Source: Pseudomonadota bacterium
GTDB lineage: Bacteria; Pseudomonadota; Gammaproteobacteria; Burkholderiales; Burkholderiaceae_C
NCBI GenBank assembly: GCA_018240325.1
Contig: JAFEFZ010000305.1
Span: 1-44,050, forward strand
Direction: 5' to 3'
DNA length: 44,050 nt
Shown: positions 1 through 8,189 of the stretch, one piece after another
Layout of the letters: each line of letters starts with the position of its first letter
Position numbering within the stretch: the first letter of the stretch is position 1
Position numbers and translations under genes: made by a program
Notes under the pieces: generated by a model
Told to the model about the DNA's origin: nothing
What the model saw: only the letters and a program-made list of their open reading frames with translations
Database searches by the model: none

Positions 1-797
1 CGCTGGTCCGCGAGTTGGAGGAGGCCCTCGGACTGCGGCTGTTCGACCGGCATACCCGGATGCTGCGACTGACGGAGGCCGGCGCCGAGATCCTGCCGTT
101 GGCGCGGCGCGCGATGAGCGACCTCGACCACGTGATCGGCAGCGCGAGCGAGCTGAGCACGCTCGGCCGCGGCCGTGTGTCCATCGCCGCGGCGTCGCTG
201 CAGGCGGCGATGCTGCTGCCGCGCTTCATCCGCCGCTTCTGCGACGCGTACCCAGGCGTTAAGGTCGCGCTGCACGACTTGACCGAGCACGAGGTGATCG
301 AGCAGGTGCGTCGCGGCGAGGTCGACTTCGGTCTCGGCTCGGCGCTCGCCACCCACCAGGATATCGCCGCCCGATTGCTGACTTCCGACGTGTTCGTCGC
401 GGTCATGCCGGCGGATCATGCGCTCGCGAGACACCGCACGTTGCAGTGGCATGCACTGACCGAAATCCCGCTGATCGGGCCTCCGCCGGACAATGCAGTG
501 CGCGCACAGCTCGACTTCGCGCTCGCGCGCGAGGGCATCTCGCTGGTCCGCCGCTACGAGGTGGCGCTTCCGCTGACGATTCTCGGCATGGTCGAGGCGG
601 GGCTCGGCATTGCGGTGATGACCTCGGCGATGTCGCGCCTGGCGCATGCACTGGGGCTCGTGACCCGACAGGTGGTCGACCCATTGATTCGCAGAGAGAT
701 GTCCTTGCTGTTCCATGCCGAACGCTCGCTCTCGCCGGCGGCGCTGAACTTCCGCGACCTGCTGCTGCGCCGGCGCGACCTGCTCGACAGCGCCTGA
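1..797 (+). CDS. LysR-family transcriptional regulator, 5' end missing
   Basis: The gene enters from the left edge. The first readable residues, LVRELEEALGLRLFDRHTRM, are the end of the LysR winged-helix domain (recognition helix and wing), so roughly the first 35-40 residues lie outside the window. The rest, about 265 residues, is the periplasmic-binding-protein-like effector domain with the usual segments (SELSTLGRGRVSIAAA, the FGLGSA hinge, ILGMVEAGLGIAVM near the end). The family binds DNA as tetramers and responds to a small molecule. The ligand and target genes cannot be told from here; the divergent neighbour that usually gives the clue is outside the window. No partner gene follows in the same transcript: rnm has its own promoter-like box. 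Base composition looks somewhat lower in GC than the genes downstream (38 of 60 bases in 421-480). Confidence 0.93.
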   Translation, partial: LVRELEEALGLRLFDRHTRMLRLTEAGAEILPLARRAMSDLDHVIGSASELSTLGRGRVSIAAASLQAAMLLPRFIRRFCDAYPGVKVALHDLTEHEVIEQVRRGEVDFGLGSALATHQDIAARLLTSDVFVAVMPADHALARHRTLQWHALTEIPLIGPPPDNAVRAQLDFALAREGISLVRRYEVALPLTILGMVEAGLGIAVMTSAMSRLAHALGLVTRQVVDPLIRREMSLLFHAERSLSPAALNFRDLLLRRRDLLDSA

Positions 798-836
798 ACC
801 GGCAGTCCGATCCGATCCCGCTGCCGGAGTGCTTCC

Positions 837-842
837 TACAAT
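837..842 (+). promoter_or_regulatory. -10 box TACAAT of rnm
   Basis: TACAAT sits 7 bases upstream of the GTG at 850. A start of transcription about 7 bases after the box falls on or next to that GTG, so the mRNA is probably leaderless. This decides the start in favour of 850 over the GTG at 829, which lies upstream of the box. No good -35 is visible. Confidence 0.5.
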
Positions 843-849
843 TCACCGC

Positions 850-1707
850 GTGCACACGATCAACGCCGACCTCCATTGCCACAGCACCGTCTCCGACGGC
901 ACGCTCGAACCCGAAGCCCTGGCCGCACGCGCCGCACGCAACGGCGTGCAGTTGTGGGCGCTGACCGATCACGACGAAGTCGGCGGCCAGGCGCGCGCCG
1001 CGGCGGCCGCACGCGCGCAGGGGCTCGACTACCTCACCGGCGTCGAGGTGTCGGTCACTTTCGCCGGCGTGTCGGTGCACGTCGTCGGCCTGGGGTTCGA
1101 CCCTGCGGACGCGCGCCTGCGCGAAGGCCTGGCGCGCACCCGCGACGGCCGCGGCGAGCGCGCGCACCAGATCGCGGCCGAGCTGGCCAAGGCCGGCATC
1201 GACGGCGCCTACGAAGGCGCGCTCGCGCATGCCGGCAACCCGCGGATGATCGCGCGCACGCACTTCGCGCGCTTCCTGGTCGATGCCGGCGTGTGCGCCG
1301 ATACCGACCAGGTCTTCCGCCGCTACCTGGTCGAAGGCAAGCCGGGCTACGTGCCGCACCGCTGGGCGGCGCTGGGCGACGCGGTGCGCTGGATCGTGGA
1401 TGCCGGCGGCGTGGCGGTGGTCGCCCACCCGGGGCGCTGTCGCTTCACGCCCACCGAGGAGTACGCGCTGTTCAGCGAATTCGCCGCCCACGGCGGCCGC
1501 GGCGTCGAGGTGGTCACCGGCAGCCACACGCCGGCCGAATACGCGAAGTACGCCGACGTGGCGCAGGAGTTCGGCCTGCTGGCGTCGCGCGGCAGCGATT
1601 TCCACGCGCCCGCCGAAAGCCGCATCGACCTGGGTACGCTGCCGCCGCTGCCGCCGCCGCTCACCCCCGTGTGGGCCGAGCTGCAGCACCGCGTGCAGCG
1701 CGCCTGA
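850..1707 (+). CDS. rnm: PHP-domain phosphatase, RNase AM / 3',5'-nucleoside bisphosphate phosphatase
   Basis: This 285-residue protein is a PHP-domain hydrolase of the YciV/TrpH type. The N-terminus INADLHCHSTVSDGTL carries the metal-binding HxH and the following D. TDHDEV around residue 38, VEVS near 71, VAHPGR near 193 and SDFHAP near 256 supply the remaining His/Asp metal ligands. Characterised members remove the 3' phosphate of 3',5'-bisphosphonucleotides and trim the 5' ends of rRNAs and short oligonucleotides as RNase AM. The next gene, 19 bases on, is yciO; the same pair is adjacent in E. coli, which supports the assignment. The start chosen is GTG at 850 because of the -10 box just upstream. 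An alternative is a generic PHP phosphoesterase of unknown substrate. Confidence 0.9.
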   Translation: MHTINADLHCHSTVSDGTLEPEALAARAARNGVQLWALTDHDEVGGQARAAAAARAQGLDYLTGVEVSVTFAGVSVHVVGLGFDPADARLREGLARTRDGRGERAHQIAAELAKAGIDGAYEGALAHAGNPRMIARTHFARFLVDAGVCADTDQVFRRYLVEGKPGYVPHRWAALGDAVRWIVDAGGVAVVAHPGRCRFTPTEEYALFSEFAAHGGRGVEVVTGSHTPAEYAKYADVAQEFGLLASRGSDFHAPAESRIDLGTLPPLPPPLTPVWAELQHRVQRA

Positions 1708-1726
1708 GGGCGCAGCGGCGGGCCGC

Positions 1727-2359
1727 ATGGCGCAGCACTTCGAAGTCCACCCCGACAACCCGCAGCCGCGGCTGCTGAAGCAGGCGGCGCAGATCCTGCA
1801 CGGCGGCGGCGTGGCCGCGGTGCCCACCGACTCGAGCTACGCGCTCGCCTGCCGGCTCGACGACAAGGACGCGGTGCAGCAGCTGCGCCGGCTGCGCGGC
1901 GTCGACGACAAGCATCACCTGACCCTGCTGTGCCGCGACCTGAGCGAACTGGCCGTCTACGCGCGCGTGGACAACCGCCAGTACCGGCTGCTCAAGCTCG
2001 GCACGCCCGGGCCCTACACCTTCATCCTCGAAGCCACCAAGGAAGTGCCGCGCCGGCTGAGCCACCCGTCGCGGCGCACGATCGGGCTGCGCGTGCCGGC
2101 GCACCGCGTGCTGCAGGCGCTGCTGGCCGAGTTCGGCGAGCCGCTGCTGGGCGCCACGCTGATCGCGCCCGGCGACACCGAGCCGCTGAACGACGCGCAG
2201 GCGATCCTCGAGCGCTTCCACAAGCAGCTGCAGGCGGTGATCGACGCCGGTGCCTGCCCGATGCAGCCGACCACCGTGATCGACCTGAGCGGCCCCGAGC
2301 CGCTGGTGTTGCGCAGCGGCCGCGGCGAGCTGCGCGCGCTGGGCCTGAGCGCCGGTTGA
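1727..2359 (+). CDS. yciO: YciO-type threonylcarbamoyl-AMP synthase family protein
   Basis: This 210-residue protein belongs to the Sua5/YrdC/YciO family, whose members TsaC/Sua5 make threonylcarbamoyl-AMP for the t6A modification of tRNA. It resembles E. coli YciO over its whole length: HPDNPQ at the start, VPTDSSYALACRLDDKDA, LTLLCRDLSELAVY, TPGPYTFILEATKEVPRRL, RTIGLRVP and PTTVIDL near the end. YciO is a paralogue whose contribution to t6A is weaker and less clear than that of TsaC, so the precise role is left open. ATG at 1727 follows the rnm stop by 19 bases and the two are probably cotranscribed. There is no Sua5 C-terminal domain, as expected for this short form. Confidence 0.9.
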   Translation: MAQHFEVHPDNPQPRLLKQAAQILHGGGVAAVPTDSSYALACRLDDKDAVQQLRRLRGVDDKHHLTLLCRDLSELAVYARVDNRQYRLLKLGTPGPYTFILEATKEVPRRLSHPSRRTIGLRVPAHRVLQALLAEFGEPLLGATLIAPGDTEPLNDAQAILERFHKQLQAVIDAGACPMQPTTVIDLSGPEPLVLRSGRGELRALGLSAG

Positions 2360-2366
2360 AGATCGG

Positions 2367-2387
2367 CGCTGGCGGCCGGCGCCAGCG
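2367..2387. terminator. GC-rich hairpin after yciO
   Basis: CGCTGGCG and CGCCAGCG pair perfectly around a five-base loop GCCGG, beginning 8 bases after the yciO stop. There is no T tract, so this is not a standard intrinsic terminator; it may protect the mRNA 3' end or act with Rho. The remainder of the gap up to 2575 shows nothing else convincing. Confidence 0.35.
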
Positions 2388-2575
2388 GGCAGCCCGTCCC
2401 TACGCTCGGCCGCCGCGGCGGCGGCAGCAGCGGCAGATCGGGTCGGCGGCGTCTGCACCCCGAGGTGACGTGCGTCAACACGGCCAGCCGCGCACGGGCC
2501 TAAGGTGCGGCCCTCGCGACCCGGCGCCGCATCGGCCGGGCGATCCGGCAAGCCGCCACAGGTGGGGGAGACGAC

Positions 2576-4009
2576 ATGACCAGGACGCCATTGCGCGGCC
2601 GCAGCCCGCGCGCCGCGATGTTGATTGCCTTCGGCCTGGCCGGCAGCGGCGCGCCGGCGCTGGGCGGCGGGTTCGCGCTGCAGGAGAACTCGGGCAGCGG
2701 CCTGGGCAACGCCTACGCCGGCGGCGCCGCTGCGGCGCAGGACGCGTCGACCGTCTGGTCCAACCCGGCGGGCATGGCGCGGCTCGGCCGCGGCCAGGTG
2801 GCCGGCGCGCTGAACCTGATCCAGCCGTCGCTGAAGTTCAGCAACGCCAACTCGGTGGCCGCGGCGCAGCAGCCGCTGGGCAACAACGGCGGCAACGCCG
2901 GCAGCCTGGCCGCGGTGCCGAACCTGTACTTCACGATGCCGGTCGCGCCGCAGTGGACCGCCGGCATCGGGCTGAATGCGCCCTTCGGCCTGACGAGCGA
3001 CTACGGCGAAGGCTGGATCGGCCGCTTCCAGGGGCTGAAGTCGGAAGTGAAGACGATCAACGTCAACCCGGCGGTGTCATGGCAGCCGCTGGCGAACCTG
3101 GCGGTCGGCGCGGGCCTGAACTACCAGTACCTGGACGCCACCTTCACCAGCAACGCCAACTACTCGGCCGCGCTGCTGGCAGCCGCGGCGGCGAACGGCA
3201 TCGCGCCCGGATCGCCGCTCTACAACGCGATCGCGCAGGCCACGCCCGGGCTGCAGAGCAACGTCGATGTCAGCGGCAGCGACCGCGCCTGGGGCTGGAA
3301 CCTGGGCGTGCTGTTCGACATCACGCCGGACCACCGCATCGGCGTGCACTACCGCTCGGCGCTGAAGTACACCGTGTCGGGCCAGGTCACGTTCGCGAAC
3401 CCGGCCCTGCCCGCGCTGGCGCCGCCGCTGGCGGCCGTCGTCGGCCAACTCGCGGCCGGCGTGAATTCGCACGCGCTGTACGACTCGGGCGCGGCCTCGC
3501 GGATCAAGCTGCCCGAGATCGTCAACCTGTCGTACTTCGGCCGGCTGAACGAGCGCTGGGACCTGATGGCCGACCTGCAGTACACCGGCTGGAGCTCGAT
3601 CCAGCAGCTGGCCTTCACGCGCAGCGACGGCAGCCCGCTGCAATCGACCGCCGAGAACTTCGACGACGCCTGGCGCTTTGCCGTCGGCGTCAACTATCGC
3701 CACGACGCCCGCTGGCTGTTCCGCGGCGGCCTGGCCTACGACCAGTCGCCGGTGCAGGACGCGTTCCGCACGGTGCGCCTGCCCGATTCCCCCAAGACCT
3801 GGCTCGCCGGCGGCGCGCGCTGCCAGATCAACCCGCAGCTGTGGGTCGACGTCGGCGTGGCCTACCTGTGGGTGCGCAGCGCCCCCATCGACGACATCGG
3901 CTCGAGCAACCTGGGCCTGCCGCCGAGCGCCGTGACGAGCGGGCGCGTCAACGGCAGCTACGACAACCGCACCGTCATCATCTCGGGCCAGTTGACCTAC
4001 GCCTTCTGA
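2576..4009 (+). CDS. FadL/TodX (OMPP1) family outer-membrane transporter
   Basis: This 477-residue protein is an outer-membrane transporter of the FadL family, whose members carry long-chain fatty acids or other hydrophobic compounds across the outer membrane. A signal peptide is followed by the family's diagnostic N-terminal stretch GGGFALQENSGSGLGNAYAG, then AAQDASTVWSNPAGMARL, which forms the hatch. The rest is amphipathic beta-barrel sequence ending in YDNRTVIISGQLTYAF, with the terminal aromatic residue used for barrel insertion. GGGGGAG shortly upstream of ATG 2576 is a strong ribosome site. The gene stands alone: 216 bases separate it from yciO and it converges on the RidA gene. The transported compound is unknown; the strain's lipid genes nearby are housekeeping and give no hint. 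Confidence 0.92.
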   Translation: MTRTPLRGRSPRAAMLIAFGLAGSGAPALGGGFALQENSGSGLGNAYAGGAAAAQDASTVWSNPAGMARLGRGQVAGALNLIQPSLKFSNANSVAAAQQPLGNNGGNAGSLAAVPNLYFTMPVAPQWTAGIGLNAPFGLTSDYGEGWIGRFQGLKSEVKTINVNPAVSWQPLANLAVGAGLNYQYLDATFTSNANYSAALLAAAAANGIAPGSPLYNAIAQATPGLQSNVDVSGSDRAWGWNLGVLFDITPDHRIGVHYRSALKYTVSGQVTFANPALPALAPPLAAVVGQLAAGVNSHALYDSGAASRIKLPEIVNLSYFGRLNERWDLMADLQYTGWSSIQQLAFTRSDGSPLQSTAENFDDAWRFAVGVNYRHDARWLFRGGLAYDQSPVQDAFRTVRLPDSPKTWLAGGARCQINPQLWVDVGVAYLWVRSAPIDDIGSSNLGLPPSAVTSGRVNGSYDNRTVIISGQLTYAF

Positions 4010-4049
4010 TCGCCCCGGGCCGGCCCTGCCGCTGCGGCGGCGCGGCCGT

Positions 4050-4397
4050 TCATGCCGTGGCCGCGGTGACCACGATCTCGAGCTTCCACTCCGCCTTGGC
4101 GAGCTTCGCGAGCACGGTCGCGCGCGGCGGCGCCGCACCGGCCGGCACCCAGGCGTCCCAGACCTCGTTCATCCCGGCGAAATCGCTCACGTCGGCAAGG
4201 AAGACCTGGCACATCAGGATGCGGCTCTTGTCGCTGCCGGCGCGCGCCAGCAGCGCGTCGATCGCAGCCAGCACCTGGCGCGTCTGGCCGCGGATGTCTT
4301 GCGACGCGTCGTCGGGCACCTGGCCCGCGAGATAGGCCACGCCGTTGTGCACGGCCATCTCCGACAGCCGCGATCCGACGTCGAAACGCTGCACCAT
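4050..4397 (-). CDS. RidA/YjgF-family protein
   Basis: A 115-residue RidA (YjgF/YER057c/UK114) family protein. Canonical members are trimeric deaminases that release reactive enamine/imine intermediates of PLP enzymes; many paralogues have other or unknown substrates. Visible family features are NGVAYLAGQVPDD, QTRQVLAAIDALLARAGSDKSRILMCQVFLAD, and near the C-terminus PPRATV with the conserved arginine that binds the substrate carboxylate. The start is ATG at 4397 because AAAGGA lies just upstream; an earlier in-frame codon at 4430 has no such site. It converges on the FadL gene and lies directly downstream of plsY, whose stop at 4399 leaves one base between them, so cotranscription with plsY is likely. 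Confidence 0.88.
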   Translation of the reverse strand: MVQRFDVGSRLSEMAVHNGVAYLAGQVPDDASQDIRGQTRQVLAAIDALLARAGSDKSRILMCQVFLADVSDFAGMNEVWDAWVPAGAAPPRATVLAKLAKAEWKLEIVVTAATA

Positions 4398-4398
4398 G

Positions 4399-5106
4399 TC
4401 AAGGTCCTTTCTTCTGGTGGCCGCGCGCACGCGCGCGCGGCCGGTCGGGATGCTGGTTCACCGGATGCCTGGGCGTCGGCCCCGCGGCAGCGCTCGCCTT
4501 CGTGCCGATGCGCGACTCGGTTCCGGCCACGAGCTTGCGGATGTTGCCCTGGTGGCGCCACAGCAGCAGCACGCACATCGCGGCGATCGCCGGCAATGCC
4601 GGCGTCAGGCCCCAGATCAGCAGCTGGTAGAAGGGCGCGAACACGGCGGCGGCGATCGACGCCAGCGACGAGTAGCGGAAGAACGCGGCGACGATCACCC
4701 AGGTCAGCAGCGTCGCCGCGCCCAGCCACGGGTTCAGCGCCAGCAGCGCGCCCGCGGCGGTGGCCACGCCCTTGCCGCCCTGGAAGCGGAAGAACACCGG
4801 CCACAGGTGGCCGGCGAAGGCCGCCAGCGCCGCCGCTGCCGCGCTGCCCTCGCCCAGCCCGAAGCGCGGGCCGAAGGCCTGCACCGCCAGCACCGGCACG
4901 AAGCCCTTGAGCGCGTCGAATGCCAGCGTCAGCGCCGCTGCAGCGCGGTGGCCCGAGCGCAGCACGTTGGTGGCGCCCGGGTTGCCCGAACCGTAGCTGC
5001 GCGGGTCGGCCAGGCCGAAGCCGCGGCTGACGATCACCGCAAACGACAGCGAGCCCACCAGATAGGCGCCGATCACGGCAACAGCGGCGGCGGCGAACCC
5101 GTTCAT
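4399..5106 (-). CDS. plsY: Glycerol-3-phosphate acyltransferase PlsY
   Basis: This 235-residue inner-membrane protein transfers the acyl group from acyl-phosphate to sn-glycerol-3-phosphate, the first step of phospholipid synthesis. The acyl-phosphate is made by PlsX, encoded at 33842-34930. The three cytoplasmic PlsY motifs are present: GSGNPGATNVLR near residue 40, FRFQGGKGVATA near 105-118, and WRHQGNIRKLVAGTE near 185-198. Five hydrophobic segments separate them. The C-terminal tail after residue 200 (TPRHPVNQHPDRPRARARGHQKKGP) is basic and longer than usual. Start ATG 5106. The next gene on this strand, for a RidA-family protein, begins one base after its stop; ybaK lies upstream across an 11-base gap, so the three are likely one transcript. 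Confidence 0.95.
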   Translation of the reverse strand: MNGFAAAAVAVIGAYLVGSLSFAVIVSRGFGLADPRSYGSGNPGATNVLRSGHRAAAALTLAFDALKGFVPVLAVQAFGPRFGLGEGSAAAAALAAFAGHLWPVFFRFQGGKGVATAAGALLALNPWLGAATLLTWVIVAAFFRYSSLASIAAAVFAPFYQLLIWGLTPALPAIAAMCVLLLWRHQGNIRKLVAGTESRIGTKASAAAGPTPRHPVNQHPDRPRARARGHQKKGP

Positions 5107-5117
5107 GGCCGGCGAGT

Positions 5118-5612
5118 CTATGCCGCGAGCGCGCAGGCCACCGGCTTCGCGCCCAGCTTCGCGTCGAGCACCGCCGGGTCGATGCCGACGAGGAAGCCGC
5201 GCCGGCCGCCGTTGATCCAGATGCGCGGCAGCGCGAGCACGCTGCGCTCGACGTACACCGGCAGCGGCTTGCGCGTGCCGAAGGGCGAGGTGCCGCCCAC
5301 CTGGCAGCCGCTGTGGCGCTGCGCGACATCGACCGCGCAGGGCTCGATCGCCTTGACGCCCAGCTCGCGCGCCAGCTGCTTGGTGCTGACCTGGCGGTCG
5401 CCGTGCATCAGCACCAGCAGCGGCCGGGCGCGCTCGTCCTGCATCACCAGCGTCTTGACGACCGCATGCTCGTCCAGGCCGAGCTGGCGCGCCGATTCGG
5501 CGGTGCCGCCGTGTTCCACGTAGTCGTACGGGTGCTCGCTGAAGGCCACGCCGTGGCGGCGCAGCCAGGCCGTGGCCGGCGTCTGGCTGACATGGCGCTC
5601 GTGCCGGGCCAC
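5118..5612 (-). CDS. ybaK: Cys-tRNA(Pro)/Cys-tRNA(Cys) deacylase YbaK/EbsC
   Basis: A 164-residue protein of the YbaK/ProX editing-domain family, which hydrolyses Cys mischarged on tRNA(Pro) and so protects translation fidelity in trans. Recognisable segments are the N-terminal TPATAWLRRHGVAFSEHPYDY, EHAVVKTLV with the conserved catalytic lysine, LVLMHGDRQVSTKQLAREL, and VGGTSPFGTRKPLPVYVE with the GTSPFG substrate-pocket loop. The length fits the family (about 155-165). It lies 11 bases upstream of plsY on the same strand. ATG 5612 is used; no better start is seen further in. There is no functional link to plsY beyond shared transcription. Confidence 0.92.
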   Translation of the reverse strand: MARHERHVSQTPATAWLRRHGVAFSEHPYDYVEHGGTAESARQLGLDEHAVVKTLVMQDERARPLLVLMHGDRQVSTKQLARELGVKAIEPCAVDVAQRHSGCQVGGTSPFGTRKPLPVYVERSVLALPRIWINGGRRGFLVGIDPAVLDAKLGAKPVACALAA

Positions 5613-5758
5613 CGGGCTCTCAGTCTCTCAGCCGTTCGCGCGGCACCGCGCAGCAGCAGCGATACCTGCGCGCGGCCGCACCGGCCGTGCCGGCCGCCAT
5701 CCGGATCGCAGGGCCCGGACCATCGCGGCCGCACGCGCCGCAGCGCCCGGCACGCGCG

Positions 5759-6412
5759 TCAACGGAAGCGCGACTGCGCGACGGTCGCGACCTCGCCCGG
5801 CAGCGAGCCGATGTAGTCGGCCAGCGCGCGCAGCTCCTTGGAGCTGAACTGCTGGACCTGCGCGGCCATGATCGGGTTGCCGCGGCCGACCATCGGGTTG
5901 CCCACGGTCTTGTAGGCCGTCAGCGCGGCGTACAGGTAGTCGGGATACTGGCCCGCGATCTTGGGATAGCTGCCGTCGATCGGCTTGGCGAAGTTGGCGC
6001 CATGGCACGACGCGCACGCGCCGCGGGTCAGCAGATCGGCCACGGCTGCGGGCGGCTGCAACGCCGGCACCTCGGGCACGGCAGCGGCCTTGTACTCGGC
6101 GCCGTAGTAGGCCGCGAGATCGGCGATGTCCTGATCGCTGAGCGAACCGGCCACGGCGCGCATCGTCGGGTGCTTGCGGTCGCCCTTGCGGTAGGCCTCG
6201 AGTGCGGCCAGGATGTACTTGGGGTTCTGCCCGCCGATCGCCGGCACGTGGTAGACCTGCGGGAAGCTCGACTTGTAGTCGGCGATTCCGTGGCAGCCGA
6301 TGCAGGTGTCGTTGATCTTGCTGCCGCGCTCGGCATTGCCCTCGAGATCCTGCGCCTGGGCGAACGGGACGAAGCCGCACAGGGCGAGCAGCAAGACAAA
6401 GGTGTTCTTCAT
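5759..6412 (-). CDS. Di-haem cytochrome c4 family protein
   Basis: A 217-residue periplasmic cytochrome with two haem c domains. A signal peptide (MKNTFVLLLALCGFVPFAQAQ) precedes CIGCH at about residue 37 and CASCH at about 132, each in a separate cytochrome c domain with downstream methionines suitable as axial ligands (HPTMRAVAG near 82, NPMVGRGNPIM near 175). Cytochrome c4 passes electrons from the bc1 complex or nitrogen-oxide pathways to terminal oxidases. The length and two-domain plan match that family. It has its own TATAAT box at 6484-6489, about 70 bases upstream, and is transcribed divergently from the MoxR gene. Downstream, 146 bases separate it from ybaK. Confidence 0.93.
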   Translation of the reverse strand: MKNTFVLLLALCGFVPFAQAQDLEGNAERGSKINDTCIGCHGIADYKSSFPQVYHVPAIGGQNPKYILAALEAYRKGDRKHPTMRAVAGSLSDQDIADLAAYYGAEYKAAAVPEVPALQPPAAVADLLTRGACASCHGANFAKPIDGSYPKIAGQYPDYLYAALTAYKTVGNPMVGRGNPIMAAQVQQFSSKELRALADYIGSLPGEVATVAQSRFR

Positions 6413-6483
6413 TCCGGCGGGGGCTGCAGTGGGGGTCGCGAAGGGCGCGGCAACGAAGGTGTGTCACCGGCGGGGCGGCGGCG

Positions 6484-6489
6484 ATTATA
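6484..6489 (-). promoter_or_regulatory. -10 box TATAAT of the cytochrome c4 gene
   Basis: On the minus strand this is a perfect TATAAT followed by CGCC. Transcription would start near 6477, giving a leader of about 65 bases to ATG 6412. The -35 region is not obvious. It lies only 10 bases from the -10 candidate that faces the other way. Confidence 0.5.
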
Positions 6490-6499
6490 GGTGGCCCCT

Positions 6500-6505
6500 T
6501 ATACT
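6500..6505 (+). promoter_or_regulatory. -10 box TATACT of the MoxR gene
   Basis: TATACT followed by GACC would give a start near 6512 and a leader of about 93 bases. The stretch 6487-6504 is an imperfect inverted repeat, so the two facing promoters may be occupied exclusively. Confidence 0.35.
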
Positions 6506-6604
6506 GACCTTCACTGTGTAGGCGTATTGCCGGCCTTCGGCGCGCCGCGCTTTCCAACCCCCGCCGGCGGCCCTGCGCCGCAGCGGCACCGCCTGCCCCG
6601 CGCC

Positions 6605-7459
6605 ATGCAAGCACCCCCGAAATTCACCGGCACCGACACCTACATCGCAACCCAGGATCTGATGCTCGCGGTGAACGCTGCCGTCACGCTCAAGCGCCCG
6701 CTGCTGGTCAAGGGCGAGCCCGGCACCGGCAAGACGATGCTGGCCGAGGAGGCCGCCGCGGCGATGGGCATGCCGCTGCTGCAATGGCACATCAAGAGCA
6801 CCACCAAGGCGCAGCAGGGCCTGTACGAGTACGACGCCGTCAGCCGGCTGCGCGACAGCCAGCTCGGCGACGAGAAGGTGCGCGACATCCACAACTACAT
6901 CGTGCGCGGCACGCTGTGGCAGGCCTTCACGTCGCAGCAGCCGGTGGCGCTGCTGATCGACGAGATCGACAAGGCCGACATCGAGTTCCCGAACGACCTG
7001 CTGCGCGAGCTCGACCGGATGGAGTTCTACGTCTACGAGACGCGCGAGCTGGTCAAGGCGCGCCACCGGCCGGTGGTGTTCATCACCAGCAACAACGAGA
7101 AGGAGCTGCCCGACGCCTTCCTGCGCCGCTGCTTCTTCCACTACATCAAGTTTCCCGACGCCGACACGATGAAGCGGATCGTCGACGTCCACTTCCCCGG
7201 CCTGAAGCAGTCGCTGCTCGGCGCCGCGCTCAAGACCTTCTACGACGTGCGCGGCCTGCCCGGGCTGAAGAAGAAGCCCTCGACCTCCGAGCTGCTCGAC
7301 TGGCTGAAGCTGCTGGTGGCCGAGGACATCCCGCTCGAGGCGCTGCAGAGCAAGGACGAGAAGGTCAGCGTCCCGCCGCTGGTGGGCGCGCTGCTCAAGA
7401 ACGAGCAGGACGTGACGCTGTTCGAGAAGCTGGTGTTCATGCAGCGCCACAACCGATGA
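6605..7459 (+). CDS. MoxR-family AAA+ ATPase
   Basis: A 284-residue AAA+ ATPase of the MoxR group, proteins that act as chaperone-like activators and are usually encoded next to a VWA-domain partner. Walker A GEPGTGKT is at residues 37-44, Walker B LLIDEIDKAD around 117-126, sensor 1 in VVFITSNNEKELPDAFLRRC around 157-176, with FLRRCFF as the arginine-finger region. ATG 6605 is chosen because the homology starts right there (MQAPPKFTGTDTYIATQDL); upstream in-frame sequence up to 6491 is promoter and leader. The VWA partner is at 8190-9362, with one GNAT gene between, on the same strand. The substrate complex is unknown. Confidence 0.93.
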   Translation: MQAPPKFTGTDTYIATQDLMLAVNAAVTLKRPLLVKGEPGTGKTMLAEEAAAAMGMPLLQWHIKSTTKAQQGLYEYDAVSRLRDSQLGDEKVRDIHNYIVRGTLWQAFTSQQPVALLIDEIDKADIEFPNDLLRELDRMEFYVYETRELVKARHRPVVFITSNNEKELPDAFLRRCFFHYIKFPDADTMKRIVDVHFPGLKQSLLGAALKTFYDVRGLPGLKKKPSTSELLDWLKLLVAEDIPLEALQSKDEKVSVPPLVGALLKNEQDVTLFEKLVFMQRHNR

Positions 7460-7518
7460 GCGCGCAGCGCCGGCCGGAGCCGCAATCGCGCCGACGCTGA
7501 AGCCAAGGCACGCGGACC

Positions 7519-8109
7519 ATGCCGTTTCTTCATCCCGTCACGCTCGCCGGCCGGCACGCGTCGCTGGTGCCGCTGGCGCCCGGGCATCTCGCCGGCCTGC
7601 AGCAGGCCACGCGCGACGGCGACCTGAGCACGCTGTGGTACACGGCGGTGCCCGCGCCCGAGTCGATGGCCGCCGAGATCGAGCGCCGCCTGGGCCTGCT
7701 CGCGCAGGACTCGATGCTGCCCTTCACCGTGCTCGACGCCGAAGGCCGCGTCGCCGGCATGACGACATACATGAACGTCGACGCCGCCAACCGCCGCGTC
7801 GAGATCGGCTCCACCTGGTACGCGCGGCGGGTGCAGCGCACGCCGCTGAACACCGAGTGCAAGCTGATGCTGCTGACGCATGCCTTCGACACGCTGGGCT
7901 GCATCGCGGTGGAGTTCCGCACCCACCGGTTGAACACCCAGAGCCGGCGCGCGATCGAGCGCCTGGGCGCGCAGCTCGACGGCATCCTGCGCAGCCACCA
8001 GATCGGCGCCGGCGGCACCCTGCGCGACACCGCGGTCTACAGCATCACCGCTGCCGAGTGGCCGACGGTGCGGCTGCACCTGCGCTTCCAGCTCGAGCGC
8101 GCGCGCTGA
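7519..8109 (+). CDS. GNAT-family N-acetyltransferase (RimJ/RimL-like)
   Basis: A 196-residue acetyltransferase of the RimJ/RimL-like GNAT group, which move acetyl from acetyl-CoA to an amine. The sheet and acetyl-CoA-binding part is visible: LPFTVLDAEGRVAGMTTYMNVDAANRRVEIGSTWYARRVQRTPLNTECKLMLLTHAFDTLGCIAVEF, then FRTHRLNTQSRRAIERLGAQLDGILRSH, which is the family's C-terminal helix with N-x-xS-R. The substrate is unknown. It sits between the MoxR gene (60 bases upstream) and the VWA gene (80 bases downstream) on the same strand. MoxR and VWA proteins normally pair, so this gene looks inserted between them or may modify one of them. ATG 7519 has only a weak ribosome site. Confidence 0.88.
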   Translation: MPFLHPVTLAGRHASLVPLAPGHLAGLQQATRDGDLSTLWYTAVPAPESMAAEIERRLGLLAQDSMLPFTVLDAEGRVAGMTTYMNVDAANRRVEIGSTWYARRVQRTPLNTECKLMLLTHAFDTLGCIAVEFRTHRLNTQSRRAIERLGAQLDGILRSHQIGAGGTLRDTAVYSITAAEWPTVRLHLRFQLERAR

Positions 8110-8189
8110 CGCGCCGCCGGCCCGGCGGCCGGCTATGCTCGTGCCGTGGGCCGGCCCGGGCGCATCCCGCCCCAACGAAGGTTCGAGTC

